Assembly: GCA_963920575.1 (NCBI GenBank)
Contig: OY986967.1
Coordinates: forward strand, 27,295,137 to 27,359,136
Origin: Narthecium ossifragum
Lineage: Eukaryota; Streptophyta; Magnoliopsida; Dioscoreales; Nartheciaceae
Direction of reading: 5' to 3'
Length of the DNA: 64,000 nucleotides
Below are positions 45,929 to 55,924 of this stretch, one piece after another (positions within the stretch are counted from its first letter, which is position 1; the number at the start of each line of letters is the position of its first letter). The notes under the pieces were generated by a model. It saw only the letters and a program-made list of their open reading frames with translations, was not told the origin of the DNA and ran no database searches. The position numbers and the translations under genes were made by a program.

Positions 45929-46337
45929 ATGGCCAGCAAGAAGCTTCAAGTGAAGCCATGGATGGTGGTGGCAGCAATGATCATAGCCACACTGGCAGCA
46001 GTGGAGGTGGGGATGGCACTGGAGATATGCAACATGGACGCGGCCGAGCTCGCCGGATGCCTGCCGGCGATCCGCGGGCCTAGCCCCTCGCCGCCTACTG
46101 AGGCTTGCTGCGGCACCATGCGCACCGCCGACTTGCAGTGCCTCTGCCGATACAAGGACTCCTTCATCCTCCGCTCCGTCGGCGTCGACCCTAACCTCGC
46201 CGTGGCCCTCCCCCAGAAGTGCCACCTCACTCCGCCGCCGGAGTGCACCGGTGAGCTCCCCGGAGTTTAAATTCTTATGCATGTAACTTAAAGGTTGCGA
46301 TTAATTTGGTTGGTTTGCTGGTTTTGCAGAGGTTTGA
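45929..46337 (+). CDS. DIR1-like 8-cysteine lipid-transfer protein, 2 exons
   Basis: Small secreted protein of the LTP/DIR1 type, thought to bind long-chain lipids in the apoplast; DIR1 itself acts in systemic resistance. Exons 45929-46250 and 46330-46337; 109 residues. A signal peptide (residues 1-31, ending VGMALE) is followed by the 8-cysteine motif C-X9-C-X15-CC-X9-CLC...C...C, with PPPEC at the end. The intron (GTGAGC...TTTTGCAG) sits three codons before the stop, giving the C-terminus TEV; reading through the intron gives TGELPGV instead. The ATG at 45929 is preferred to an in-frame one 39 bp upstream because the signal peptide starts there. The coding DNA is GC-rich. AATAAA near 46490. 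Confidence 0.88.
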
Positions 46338-46605
46338 GGAGTGTTGTGCTTGGATTCTGGACGTCACGCGGTTTTTTTCATGCATGTTTGAAATTAAGCT
46401 TTTGTGGACGAGCTTAATTAGAACTTAGAAAGCACTGAAAGTTGTGTACTTCCTCTGTTCTCTAGCAAGTGTATTTTCTCCTTTATCTATGAATAAATGG
46501 ACTTTTATCTTCAAATTACTTCAAGATCTCTAGAGAGATGGTAATTATAAGATCTTTAGAGGAGATGGTTTGTATTAATTAATATATATTGCTGCATTAT
46601 TAATA

Positions 46606-47877
46606 TTACACAAATGTGTTCTTCCATAAGATGAGAAAGATAGCCATGGATAACAGAGTCACCAGACAATACAATATGATAGCAAGCCTTCTTTTGTCAC
46701 TAAGGCTACCATCGTTTGCAATCTGATCCAACACAGGCATAACAATCTCCATCACCTTCTGCAAGGGTTAATTAAACAATGTTAAAGGGATATTAGTTTG
46801 TTCTTAGATGTCACATATATATATAAATTTATTGAATGCTTACCAATTTAAGGGGTTTCATGTTGATCAATGGATGAAGTAGAAACTTCACATTCCTGTT
46901 GTATATATAATACCCCAAGAAACAAAAGCTTTAGTTAGAAGAGCCAAGAAAAGTGCTTTATTTTGCTGATCAATATAGTCATTCTTGTATTTATAAACTT
47001 TCTAACCTTATAAACACCTTTCCCTGATAGGCATGAGATATGTAAAGCTTGGATCTTCCTAGGGGCACTTGAATCCCCTTCCATTCTACAAGACAATATT
47101 GTTTGAAAAGAGAAAATTAATCTTTGCAATATACTTGCATAAAATCATCTATCTGGGAAAAAAAAATAATTTAATGTTTGCATTTGACGAACCTATACTC
47201 CATTTGAGACCATATTCCATTCCATCATGCTTAGTGTGTCTGATCACAAACTCTACATGGTTTCCCATGAATTCAAGTATAGAAGATAGGGACTCCTTTA
47301 TTTGCTGTATAGATCGATAAATTAAGATCGAGCATTAAAGTTGAGCATAAGAAAATTAATACAAATGATATATATATAGCAATCTGTTTACCTTCTTTCC
47401 AGCAAATAATACAATTACAGGGAGCAAACTGCCAATGAACTCTGGCCATTGTGGTGCATTTTGAGTCTTGAATGCTGAATGCAGTCTTAAGATGGTCTGT
47501 AAAACATCTTTGTCTTTGGTGCCGGGGTTGCTGTTCAAATCGGGCAATTGCGCTGCATTTTGATTCTTAGAAGATGCAGAAAACAGTCTTAAAATGGTGT
47601 CTGAGATATCTGGCTGGTCATCATCTCCGGTGCCGGTGGTGGAGTTTCGGGCTTCTAGCCGGCGGCGATCGATCTTCTTATTAGTATATATGTTCTTCTT
47701 GCATGAGTGTTGGAGACCAAAACTCTTTGAATGTGAAGGTGAGATATGATGCGATGTGAAACTTAGATGTTGAGTTGAGCCATGATGATGGGCTTGGATT
47801 GGTGTGGAAATTTGATGAGTAGGTGTGGTTTGAGGGTGGTGGGGAGTCCTAATCGTGGGGCAGGAAGCCATACCCAT
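46606..47877 (-). CDS. Plastid-targeted-like NTF2/SnoaL-fold protein, 5 exons
   Basis: Exons (minus): 47392-47877, 47193-47304, 47007-47085, 46844-46895, 46606-46758; phases agree, 293 residues. Residues 1-80 are rich in Ser/Thr/His/Pro with basic residues at the end, like a transit peptide. A duplicated short motif follows (DTILRLFSASSKNQNAAQLP and QTILRLHSAFKTQNAPQWP). Then comes FAGKK, EFMGNHVEFVI and GLKWSIEWKGIQVPL, which match the last part of the plant NTF2-like (SnoaL) domain. Near the C-terminus is one hydrophobic segment (about 266-288, IILYCLVTLLSMAIFLILW). The front half of the usual NTF2 domain is not obvious. ATGs at 47877 and 47871 are equivalent candidates; an open frame extends upstream to 48045. 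Function unknown. Confidence 0.7.
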
Positions 47878-48622
47878 AATGGAAAAGTTTTGATCGATAA
47901 GGGCATGTATATAGGGTGTTTGGATTAATGAGTTTACTAAGGAGAATCCATGGAAGGGTTGTTGTGAGGTAATATTGAAAACAAGCAAGGGATAGGGATA
48001 GTATAGGATGAAAGCAATGCTTCTCATGCAGCATTGGCAAGCCAAGGATCATCTTATTAATCAAGAATTTCTATATATATACAAGAGTCAAGAGGTACAT
48101 GACTTGCTCAAGATCTTTGCCAACATGCTTATTAATCACACTCTGTTCTTGACAAGAGCCAAAATGATAAATAGGAGGACCATGCATGGATCAAACAGTT
48201 GGAATAGGTATCCGTTAATGCTGTTTTGAACTGAAAATATCAAGATAAAACTTTGATCCTGAATGTTTGCTTACAATAATATGTCGTCATATATTCTTGC
48301 TCACACACCAATATCTCATCTTCGGAGACGCCGAAGATGAGATCGATGCCTTCATACTTGGAGTAAATTACCACCCGGAAGGCATTCTATGTCCGATATG
48401 GCAAATAGATTCACGCATTTCTTTTCATCTACAAAAGCTCGCAGTTCAATTGCTAAAGGCATTGGGAAATTGAGGTCTAGAATCAGCGAGATCTCTAGAC
48501 GTAAGCAAGACCTAGATTTTGACGTATTGTTGATTTGACGGAAGGTGAAGCAAGCGTCTGAGAATAGGATGATGGCAGATGGCATACAAAAGTGGAATTT
48601 ACTTATTTTTATATTATTTTAG

Positions 48623-48681
<59 letters not shown>

Positions 48682-50236
48682 AAAATAAATATTATTATAT
48701 TCATATAAATGGGTCCTTATGGGGATGCATTGATGTGTATGACCATACTATGTTATGTGGCGATGCGATCTTTCTTCGCGTCTGTCGTAGGTGAAGGCCA
48801 CGTATGCGACGCCGGCAAGAACACCCTCACCACCGCCGAGCCATACGACTTGGTGGAGGATGGGCGGACATCGATGCCGACGATGGCGGAGGAGCGGCAT
48901 TTGTCGGAGACGGTAAATAACCGGGCGTTGATATGAGAGGCATTCGTCGGTGAAGGCGTCGAACGGGACGGGGGTGGTAATATTATACTTTATTATAATA
49001 TATTCATGTTAATTATGCCGAATATGTTATTCAGAAGTTAAGGTGAATATATGCATCATAATATTTATAAAATGAGAAAATAATATTAATTAAATTATAT
49101 GTTTTATCATATTATATGTATTATCGTATTGTTAAGTAATTTATTAAAATCGAGCTGAATATTATATGCACTATCATATTATTAATTAAACTATCAATAT
49201 ATCACATTAAAAATTTAAAAGTGAAATTTACTTTTCAACTCACCGATCCATATTCTTATTTCACTTTTGTATTTCATTATCCGTATTTTTCAATCAAACA
49301 CAAAAGTTGAATAGAGTTGACATGAAAGCAATCTCTCAATTTTATATTCGTTTTAAATTAGAAAATTAATCGAAAATGACGTCAGGTCGATCAGAAATTG
49401 ACCCGAGTTGGCATCCTATCGTATTTCACCGCCTTGATCTTAACCAATAGCCGGTAGGTAGTAGAAAAAGGTAAGAATATGCCATCATGGTCACAGCCCA
49501 CCAGAACCAGAACCAGCCCATCTATTTAGGCCTAGCCTCTCATTTCATAGGTAACAAGATTACGCTTCCATTCTAATCATCCTGACATTCTTAGAATTAT
49601 GTCTACCTATAGCCAACAAAATGCAGCAACCATCATTAATTGCATAATTCTTGCTTTGAAGGCAATACTACTACACAATCCTAGTGATTTCAATCTAGAT
49701 GCAAGTTTCACTTCACCAACACTAGCTTTATAGAACACAACAACAAATCAAGTGCTCTTTCCGAATCCTATTTGGGTTTTCTACACATAATCAGTATACA
49801 AAGGAAGTCTTTGAACTCTCGACCTCTGCTCTCTTACCATGTTAACTTCGCTAATCACCTCAAAAGCTTATGCTGATAGGTGAGGATGAGTTTATATTTA
49901 CATGATCGACTACTATAAAATAAACCTTTCTACACAAAAACATATAAGACTAGCACAGCTCACAAGGGGGGTTATGGCCTTATGGGCACCACCCTTTGGG
50001 CCTTTTTTTATCAAAAATTCCTTCCTTGATCAATACACAACCACATCGCCACCTGCCAATGCTCTCTTTCGGCACTCTTGGCAGCCTGGATGGCCTGTAG
50101 CTCTTGATGTCTGTCTCAGTGACATGAGATGCCCACTTCTTTTTGAGATTCCAATTCACTCATCAGTGTACATATGCCAACACCGGGCCAAATCTCTTAT
50201 TCATCCCTCCCTTCTTCTAAACAGGGCTTCCAAGCA
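47878..50236. other. Intergenic region
   Basis: AT-rich. TATATATATAC near 48071 and CTATATAC near 47912 (minus strand) are possible TATA boxes of the preceding minus-strand gene. A GC-richer island at 48755-48975 has a short frame (48709-48936) without family features. No other gene was recognised. Confidence 0.5.
48631..48679. repeat. (TA)n microsatellite
   Basis: About 24 uninterrupted TA units. Confidence 0.95.
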
Positions 50237-50247
50237 TCTATATATAG
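50237..50247 (+). promoter_or_regulatory. TATA box of the acidic-protein gene
   Basis: TCTATATATAGG, 125 bp before the ATG at 50370. Confidence 0.6.
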
Positions 50248-50369
50248 GCCCCCACTCTCCCACCATCCCTCCAACACAGCCTTCTTTCGCTTCTTTTGAT
50301 CTTGATCTCTTGAATTCTAAACTCTTCACGAGAATTCATACACACCCAAACTTGTTTCTTTTGATCTCC

Positions 50370-50978
50370 ATGGCCACTGTTGAGGTAGTATTAGTGTGTA
50401 TATATATAGCTCAAACGCATTGCATTGCTAGCATTGATCCACAAGCTCTCTTTGTGCTTCATATTTGCTAAATGACACAAACCAACTACATGTCATGCAT
50501 TTTCTAGATCATTGTATAGAAGAATTTTGCCTAATATACTCCTAAATACTATCTAATAATGGGGAGTTCATAGGTCCAGTCGGCGACAGCTGCATTGCCG
50601 GCGGAGACACAGGAGGAGCAATCGCCGGAGGAAACAGTGAAACCAGTGGCGGCGGTCGAGGAGCCAAAGGAAGAGGTGGCAACTGAAGCTGCGGCCGAGG
50701 AACCGGCAGCCGAAGAAGTGAAGGTTCCGGCTGCAGATCAGGTCGAGACGGAGGATCAGGTGTACGAAGATGCAAAGCCATCGGAGGAGAAGACGGATGA
50801 GCAAGCTGAAGAGGCGGCGCGAGAAGTGCCAGTAGAGGAGGCCGAGGATACTAAGGCGCCTGAAGAGAAGGCACAAGCGGCACTGGAAGAAGAGGAAGTA
50901 CTGAAGGTTGATGCAGAGGAAAAGGCTGCAGTTGAGGAAGAGAGCAAGGAGGAGCCAGTTGAGAAGAGTGAGGAGTGA
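50370..50978 (+). CDS. Small acidic Glu/Ala-rich protein, 2 exons
   Basis: Exon 1 (50370-50384) encodes only MATVE; after a 189-bp intron (GAG|GTAGTA...TTCATAG|GTC) exon 2 (50574-50978) gives the rest: 139 residues, with a start in CTCCATGG context. Residues 8-139 are almost only Glu, Ala, Val, Pro, Lys and Asp, without signal peptide or membrane segment, and are probably disordered. The beginning MATVEVQSA is shared, as far as I recall, with a plant family of small acidic proteins with no established role. Plus-strand Glu/Ala coding makes long antisense Leu/Ser frames, which are artefacts. The 3' half, from the codons for KAPEEKAQAAL onward, has a damaged duplicate at 61784-62190. Confidence 0.85.
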
Positions 50979-51342
50979 CTCACTATTATATATATCAAGG
51001 TTAAGGTGAGTATGTATGCTTTGAGTTATGGACCTTATGGTGTTTGTGATGTGAATGATGGAAATATATAAGTTGGCCTTTGAGTCATAGTATTACTGTA
51101 ATGATGGTTCATGTGTTTTGTCTGGGGATATTGTGTATTTTTATGATTTTCTTCAGGTATTAGAACTGAAGAAGTTTGGGTATTATGTTTGTAATCTGAA
51201 AATTAGAAATAATATGGCCCTTGAGGCTTAGTATTGCTGAAGAACATTCTATGCAAATTTCTGGTTTCCTGCATTTTGGTGCTGTGTAACCATTGAATTG
51301 ATGGCTTCTTAGTATTTTTCCTCTGGATGTTGATTGCTGCTG

Positions 51343-51640
51343 GACTCTCTGATGCCTGAGAACATTCAAATACGAGACTAAGAAATCACTCAACAAGTCT
51401 CCTATCTTTGGATCCACCTCCTGGATTCCACACTACCATCCAAGGTACTACATCAACTGATGAGGATGGAATTAATCAATGCTTGTTTCTGTATTCAAGT
51501 ACAAACAGAGCTGCAGGAATCCATGGCATTGCCGCTTAACATCAACTTTGACTCTCTGATGCCAGAGAACATTCAAATACGAGACTAAGAAACCACTCAA
51601 CAAGTCTCCTATCTTTGGATCCACCTCCTGGATTCCACAG
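51343..51640. repeat. 207-bp tandem repeat, one full and one partial unit
   Basis: Units start GACTCTCTGATGCC at 51343 and 51550, exactly 207 bp apart. The second unit breaks off after CTCCTGGATTCCACA (about 51640). The same unit occurs three times at 62842-63462. Confidence 0.93.
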
Positions 51641-53123
51641 TATATTTGTGTCTCTCTCTTCTTGTATCTCTCTAGAAAATAGAAGAGTTTATAATTTCAA
51701 TCTCTCCCTCTCTCTCTCTAGATAGTAAAGTGAGCTGAAGACTTATTAATAAACTATGGCAGTATAAGTAGTCACGCTGACCTGGGGACAGTCAGCTCTC
51801 TTCTCTTTCTTCTAGAGCTGTTGTCCTTGGGCTTCTCAGAAGCGGAGAGCAGAGGATTTTTCCAAATCTCTGCTTCTCTGTTTTATCTTTTGGTGCTCAT
51901 CTTGGTGGGGATCAAAGGGCTTGGAGTGGTGAAAAATGTGGGTGAGGAGTTCTGGGTGGCAGCTCTCTTCCATCCTCTTTGCGTTACTACTGCTCCAATG
52001 GCATCTTGATTTGGTCGCAGCGCAGGGGAACAACGCCTCTGTTTGGAAAACCTTGAGTGGTGCTTCTCTTTTCCTTCGCTGATCCGTTTATCTCTTGTCT
52101 TTTTTTTGGAAAAGAATTGGTTTTTTGAGGCGGGTTTTAAGCTCGTAGGTTGAGACCCGGGAAAAAATCGCGTCTTTTTTTACGGATGTTTTGCTATTAG
52201 TTCATGGTTTTGGGAGAAAGATTGGTTCTTGAAGATATATTTATAATGGTTCTTAATGATTCCGATGCTTAAGTCCCTTTAAGGGGGGTTTTATTTAATG
52301 TGGTCAAGTTGGTATCTGCAAATATGAGGATTTTGGGACTTTTAAATCTTTGGGAGGTTGATGATTGAAAACTTTTGGAGATCTCAAGCATTTTAGACTG
52401 CAACTTTTGGCTAGGAGAAGTGGTTTCCTACTTCCTATTCGGGGTTATGCTTGATTGTTTTGGAACTCCCAGGCTTGCTATTGAGGGATTGAAGACAGAT
52501 TTTGAGTGGGTAAGTGGGTTTTGAGGGGTGAAGTTTTTTGTAAGTATTTTTCACGTTTTGGAAGGTTTGGCTTGGTTGGGGATATTGTGGTAGATTTCCT
52601 GTTATTTTGGCTGCCAAGTTTCTACTTTTGGGTATCTGGATCTGATTTGTAGCTTTTACATGGAGGAATCTGCTGTTGGGAACTAAGAGGGGTAATTTTA
52701 TATTCAAGGATAAAGATTATAGAAAAGGGATGCATCTAAGAAGAGGTTTATTATGTCGAAAATTTTGAATATATATGGGAGGTTTATTGGTGTCGAAATT
52801 TTTATATATATGGGAGCCTGCACTCATCTAGTTGTCAAATTCGAGCGACTTAAGATAGATGGGTTTCATATGCATCCACAAAATGTTTTGTCCAGGAAAT
52901 CATGTCTTCAAAAGTTATATATATGTATACACATACTATGTAATAATAAAGGTCTATGTTTGTGTTTTGGTCCTTGTGATTCCACAAGAAACACGTGAGT
53001 CAGCCATCAAAGGGGCAAGTTTTTACTCCTAATATGCCTGACAATGCAAAAGCCAGACCGGTAACTATACACTTGGGGAGCCCATGATTTTAGAGGATGT
53101 GCGAGATAATCATATCAAAAGCA

Positions 53124-53128
53124 TTCAT
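53124..53128. repeat. LTR retrotransposon target-site duplication, left
   Basis: TTCAT, repeated at 55925-55929 directly after the right LTR. Confidence 0.9.
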
Positions 53129-53912
53129 TGTTGGGGAATCTGAGGGGTCCCGGCGATGCCGGAGATACGCCAGATAATACGGGGATGTCGCAGCGGAAGA
53201 GAAATAACCAAACCACAAAAGAAAAGGAAAAAATGGAGACAAGGATTTACGTGGAAAAACCTACCAGCAACAACTGGAAGGAAAAAACCACGGGCAGCAG
53301 AGAAAATCTTCACTATGAGAGAGAGATTACAAAGCCCAAATCCTAGCAGAGACAAAGAGATCTCTCTCTAGGGTTGCCTACTCTCACACCTCTCACAATC
53401 CTCTCAATAACATCTCTACCACAAAGAGAAATCTTAAAAGCACCCTATTTATAGCCTCCAATAAACACAAATCTGGATTAGATCTGAGCAGTCGGATTTG
53501 CCCGTCCAATAGAGAAGGATCGATCCCACTCAAGGGAAGGATCGATCCCACTCAAGGGAAGGATCGATCCCACTCAAGGGAAGGATCGATCCCACTCAAG
53601 GGAAGGATCGATCCGAGTATGCACGAGATCGAGGAATTCCAGAATTCCCGAGTCGGATCGATCCCACTATGTAGGAGCGATCGATCCGTCCTCAAAATCT
53701 CAGCATCCCAAAGAAGGATCGATCTGCGGATCGATCCAACCTTGATCTTCGAAAATAAGTGCTCTTTGTCTCTTTGTTTTCCGAGTAGGATCGATCCCTC
53801 TTGGAGAGACGGATCGATCCGTTGATATTTTTCAAGGAGCGATCGATCCTTCTCTTGAAGACGGATCGATCCTACCTCTAATGCCGTCATCTCATGAGTG
53901 GAAAACTCAACA
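53129..53912 (-). repeat. 3' LTR (left)
   Basis: 784 bp. Contains 13 GATCGATC cores by eye, including five GGATCGATCC copies at exactly 22-bp spacing (53517, 53539, 53561, 53583, 53605). The right LTR has only two copies at that spot, which accounts for most of the length difference. Confidence 0.92.
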
Positions 53913-53935
53913 AACTCCCCCGTCCGACACATGAG
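53890..53935 (-). other. Polypurine tract next to the 3' LTR
   Basis: Minus strand GACGGGGGAGTT immediately before TGTTGAG, the start of the LTR in the element's sense. Serves as second-strand primer in LTR retrotransposons. Confidence 0.7.
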
Positions 53936-54305
53936 GATAAGCCGTCGAACCTGGATACTCCATCAAGCTCGGAAACTCTATCAAACTCGGATTGCCATCG
54001 AATTTGGACTGCGCCGCTGTCATGCCACCTCCAGTGCTGCCTGCTAGCCACTTTTATATTGCCGTCGAAGTTGGATAATACCATCAACCTCAGATTTACC
54101 ATTGAACTCCGGATCTCCCATCGGATTCAGAACCATCATCGAGAACTGTCCACCAAGTCTTGGATGTCGCCGTCAAGTCTTGATCTTCTCGGTTGCTTTC
54201 TTGCCTTCAAGTCACAGTACGTCCCGGGCTTGTAACTCAGATATCCTCGGCCGCTTCGATCGACCGGATACACCTCCTCGTGCTCCCAGCATGAAAGCTC
54301 CCCCG

Positions 54306-55078
54306 TCACAGGACATCCACGTATCGCGTGACGATCACGGTGCTCCCATCTTCACCATCATCAACCTTGCCATCTCTGACGTCCTTCTTGTACTTCATGC
54401 ACTGCTTCTTTACATGGCCTGCTTTGCCACAGTAATAGCAAGTGACACTCTTTCTTCTGCCTTGGTTCACTGCCATCATAGACTCTGAGTCTATTTGTCT
54501 TTTTCCAACAGCCTTCCGTCTGGTCTCTTCATTCAGCAAACAGCCTGTAATTTGGCTCAGAGATACTGCTCCGTCAGACGCTGAGTTGCTGAGCGATACT
54601 ACCAGGCTCTCCCAATAATCTGGCAAAAAACTAAGTAAGAGTGATGCCTTTAGGTCGTCATCCAAAACCATCTTCATGGTTACAAGTTGATTGTTGATGC
54701 TCTGGAACTCATTCAGGTGCTCGGCTATCGACTGTCCATCCTGGTACTTCAGATTCACAAGCTGTCGGATCAAGAAAGTTTTGTTTCCAATAGACTTCCT
54801 CTCGTAAAGCTCGTGAAGCTTGTCCCACAGATCTTTGGTTGTCGTCATCGTCGACACGTGGTGGTAGACGCCATCTTCCAAACACTGTCGGATAGTTGCC
54901 AAGGCCTTCCTGTCCAGCTTGTTCCATTCTCCTTCCTCCATCTCTTTAGCCTTCTTTTTTATTCCATGCAGAGGCTCGTAGAGATCCCTGCAGAATTCTG
55001 CAGATTCTCCATCTTTGTCTTCCATAGGCTCCAATTGTTTCCGTTGAGTAAATTCATCCGTATAACATTGGCGTCCAT
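54306..55078 (-). pseudogene. gag: Copia-type gag with early frameshift
   Basis: A UBN2/Copia gag protein. The long frame (54306-55034) includes EFCRDLYEPLHG, DLWDKLHELYERK, HLNEFQSINNQLV, LLLSFLPDYWESL and, near the end, a CCHC zinc knuckle, CYYCGKAGHVKKQC. The natural start seems to be the ATG at 55078, which opens MDANVIRMNLLNGNNWSLWK in a different frame. The two frames meet around 55000-55015, where a single-base indel in the AATCTGCAGAATTCTGCAGG stretch breaks the protein, and the first frame stops shortly after. The end of the protein after the zinc knuckle is short, with no protease. Confidence 0.85.
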
Positions 55079-55174
55079 CTCGCTTCTGTCAGAATCCAAC
55101 CCAGATGCTTCAGATCTTTGATTAGGGACTTAGAATCTTGATCAGGGATTCGAATCCCCTAATCTCGGAACCTA

Positions 55175-55187
55175 GGCTCTGGTACCA
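55175..55187 (-). other. Primer-binding site (initiator tRNA-Met type)
   Basis: Minus strand TGGTACCAGAGCC two bases after the end of the right LTR. The standard plant site is TGGTATCAGAGC, so there is one mismatch. Confidence 0.85.
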
Positions 55188-55189
55188 CT

Positions 55190-55924
55190 TGTTGGGGAAT
55201 CTGAGGGGTCCCGGCGATGTCGGAGATACGCCAGATAATACGGGGATGTCGCAGCGGAAGAGAAACAACCAAATCACAAAAGAAAAGGAAAAAATGGAGA
55301 CAAGGATTTACGTGGAAAAAACTACCAGCAACAACTATAAGGAAAAAACCACGGGCAACAGAGGAAATCTTCACTATGAGAGAGATTACAAAGCCCAAAC
55401 CCTAACAGAGACAAAGAGATCTCTCTCTAGGGTTGCCTACTCTCACCCCTCTCACAATCCTCTCAATAACATCTCTACCACAAAGAGAAACCCTAAAAGC
55501 ACCCTACTTATAGCCTCTAATAAACACAAATCCGGATTAGATCTGAGCCGTCGGATTTGCCCGTCCAATAGAGAAGGATCGATCTCACTCAAGGGAAGGA
55601 TCGATCCGAGTATGCACGAGATCGAGGAATTCCAGAATTCCCGAGTCGGATCGATCCCATTATGTAAGAGCGATCGATCCGTCCTCAAAATCTCAGCATC
55701 CCAAAGAAGGATCGATCTGCGGATCGATCCAACCTTGATCTTCGAAAATAAGTGCTCTCTGTCTCTTTGTTTTCCGAGCAGGATCGATCCCTCTTGGAGA
55801 GACGGATCGATCCGTTGATATTTTTCAAAGAGCGATCGATCCTTCTCTTGAAGACGGATCCTTCTCTTGAAGACGGATCGATCCTACCTCTGCTGCCGTC
55901 ATCTCATGGGAGGAAAACTCAACA
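55190..55924 (-). repeat. 5' LTR (right)
   Basis: 735 bp, with 10 GATCGATC cores by eye and a private 20-bp duplication (GATCCTTCTCTTGAAGACG) near 55855-55880. Otherwise nearly identical to the left LTR. Confidence 0.92.

Larger units (their letters stand above)
53129..55924 (-). mobile_element. Gag-only Copia-type LTR retrotransposon (TR-GAG-like), full length
   Basis: 2796 bp with two long terminal repeats (53129-53912 and 55190-55924) starting TGTTGGGG and ending CTCAACA, flanked by the 5-bp duplication TTCAT. A primer-binding site next to the right LTR and a purine-rich tract next to the left LTR place it on the minus strand. It encodes only a gag-like protein; protease, integrase and reverse transcriptase are absent and the interior is 1.28 kb, so it must be mobilised in trans. 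This organisation matches what is known as TR-GAG elements. It sits in intron 1 of the GDPDL gene, in antisense orientation. The perfect target duplication and highly similar LTRs suggest recent insertion. Confidence 0.93.

Noticed and set aside
48709..48936. 75-codon frame in a GC-richer island
   Set aside because: No recognisable family, start context or signal; probably transposon-derived or random.
49902..50471. 189-codon frame over the promoter of the acidic gene
   Set aside because: It spans the TATA box and leader; the gene uses another frame from 50370.
50542..50998. Leu/Ser-rich minus-strand frames
   Set aside because: Antisense shadows of the Glu/Ala-rich coding exon.
53128..53371. 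Frames inside the LTRs (also 55138-55818)
   Set aside because: They occur in both LTRs at the same place and contain the repeated palindrome; non-coding LTR sequence.
53517..53615. 22-bp-phased array as a CRISPR-like structure
   Set aside because: Units are contiguous with constant spacers inside an LTR of a plant retrotransposon; simple tandem repeat.
55135..55190. tRNA-like GATTCGAATCCCC next to the LTR
   Set aside because: No cloverleaf can be built. The adjoining TGGTACCAGAGCC is a primer-binding site of the retroelement.
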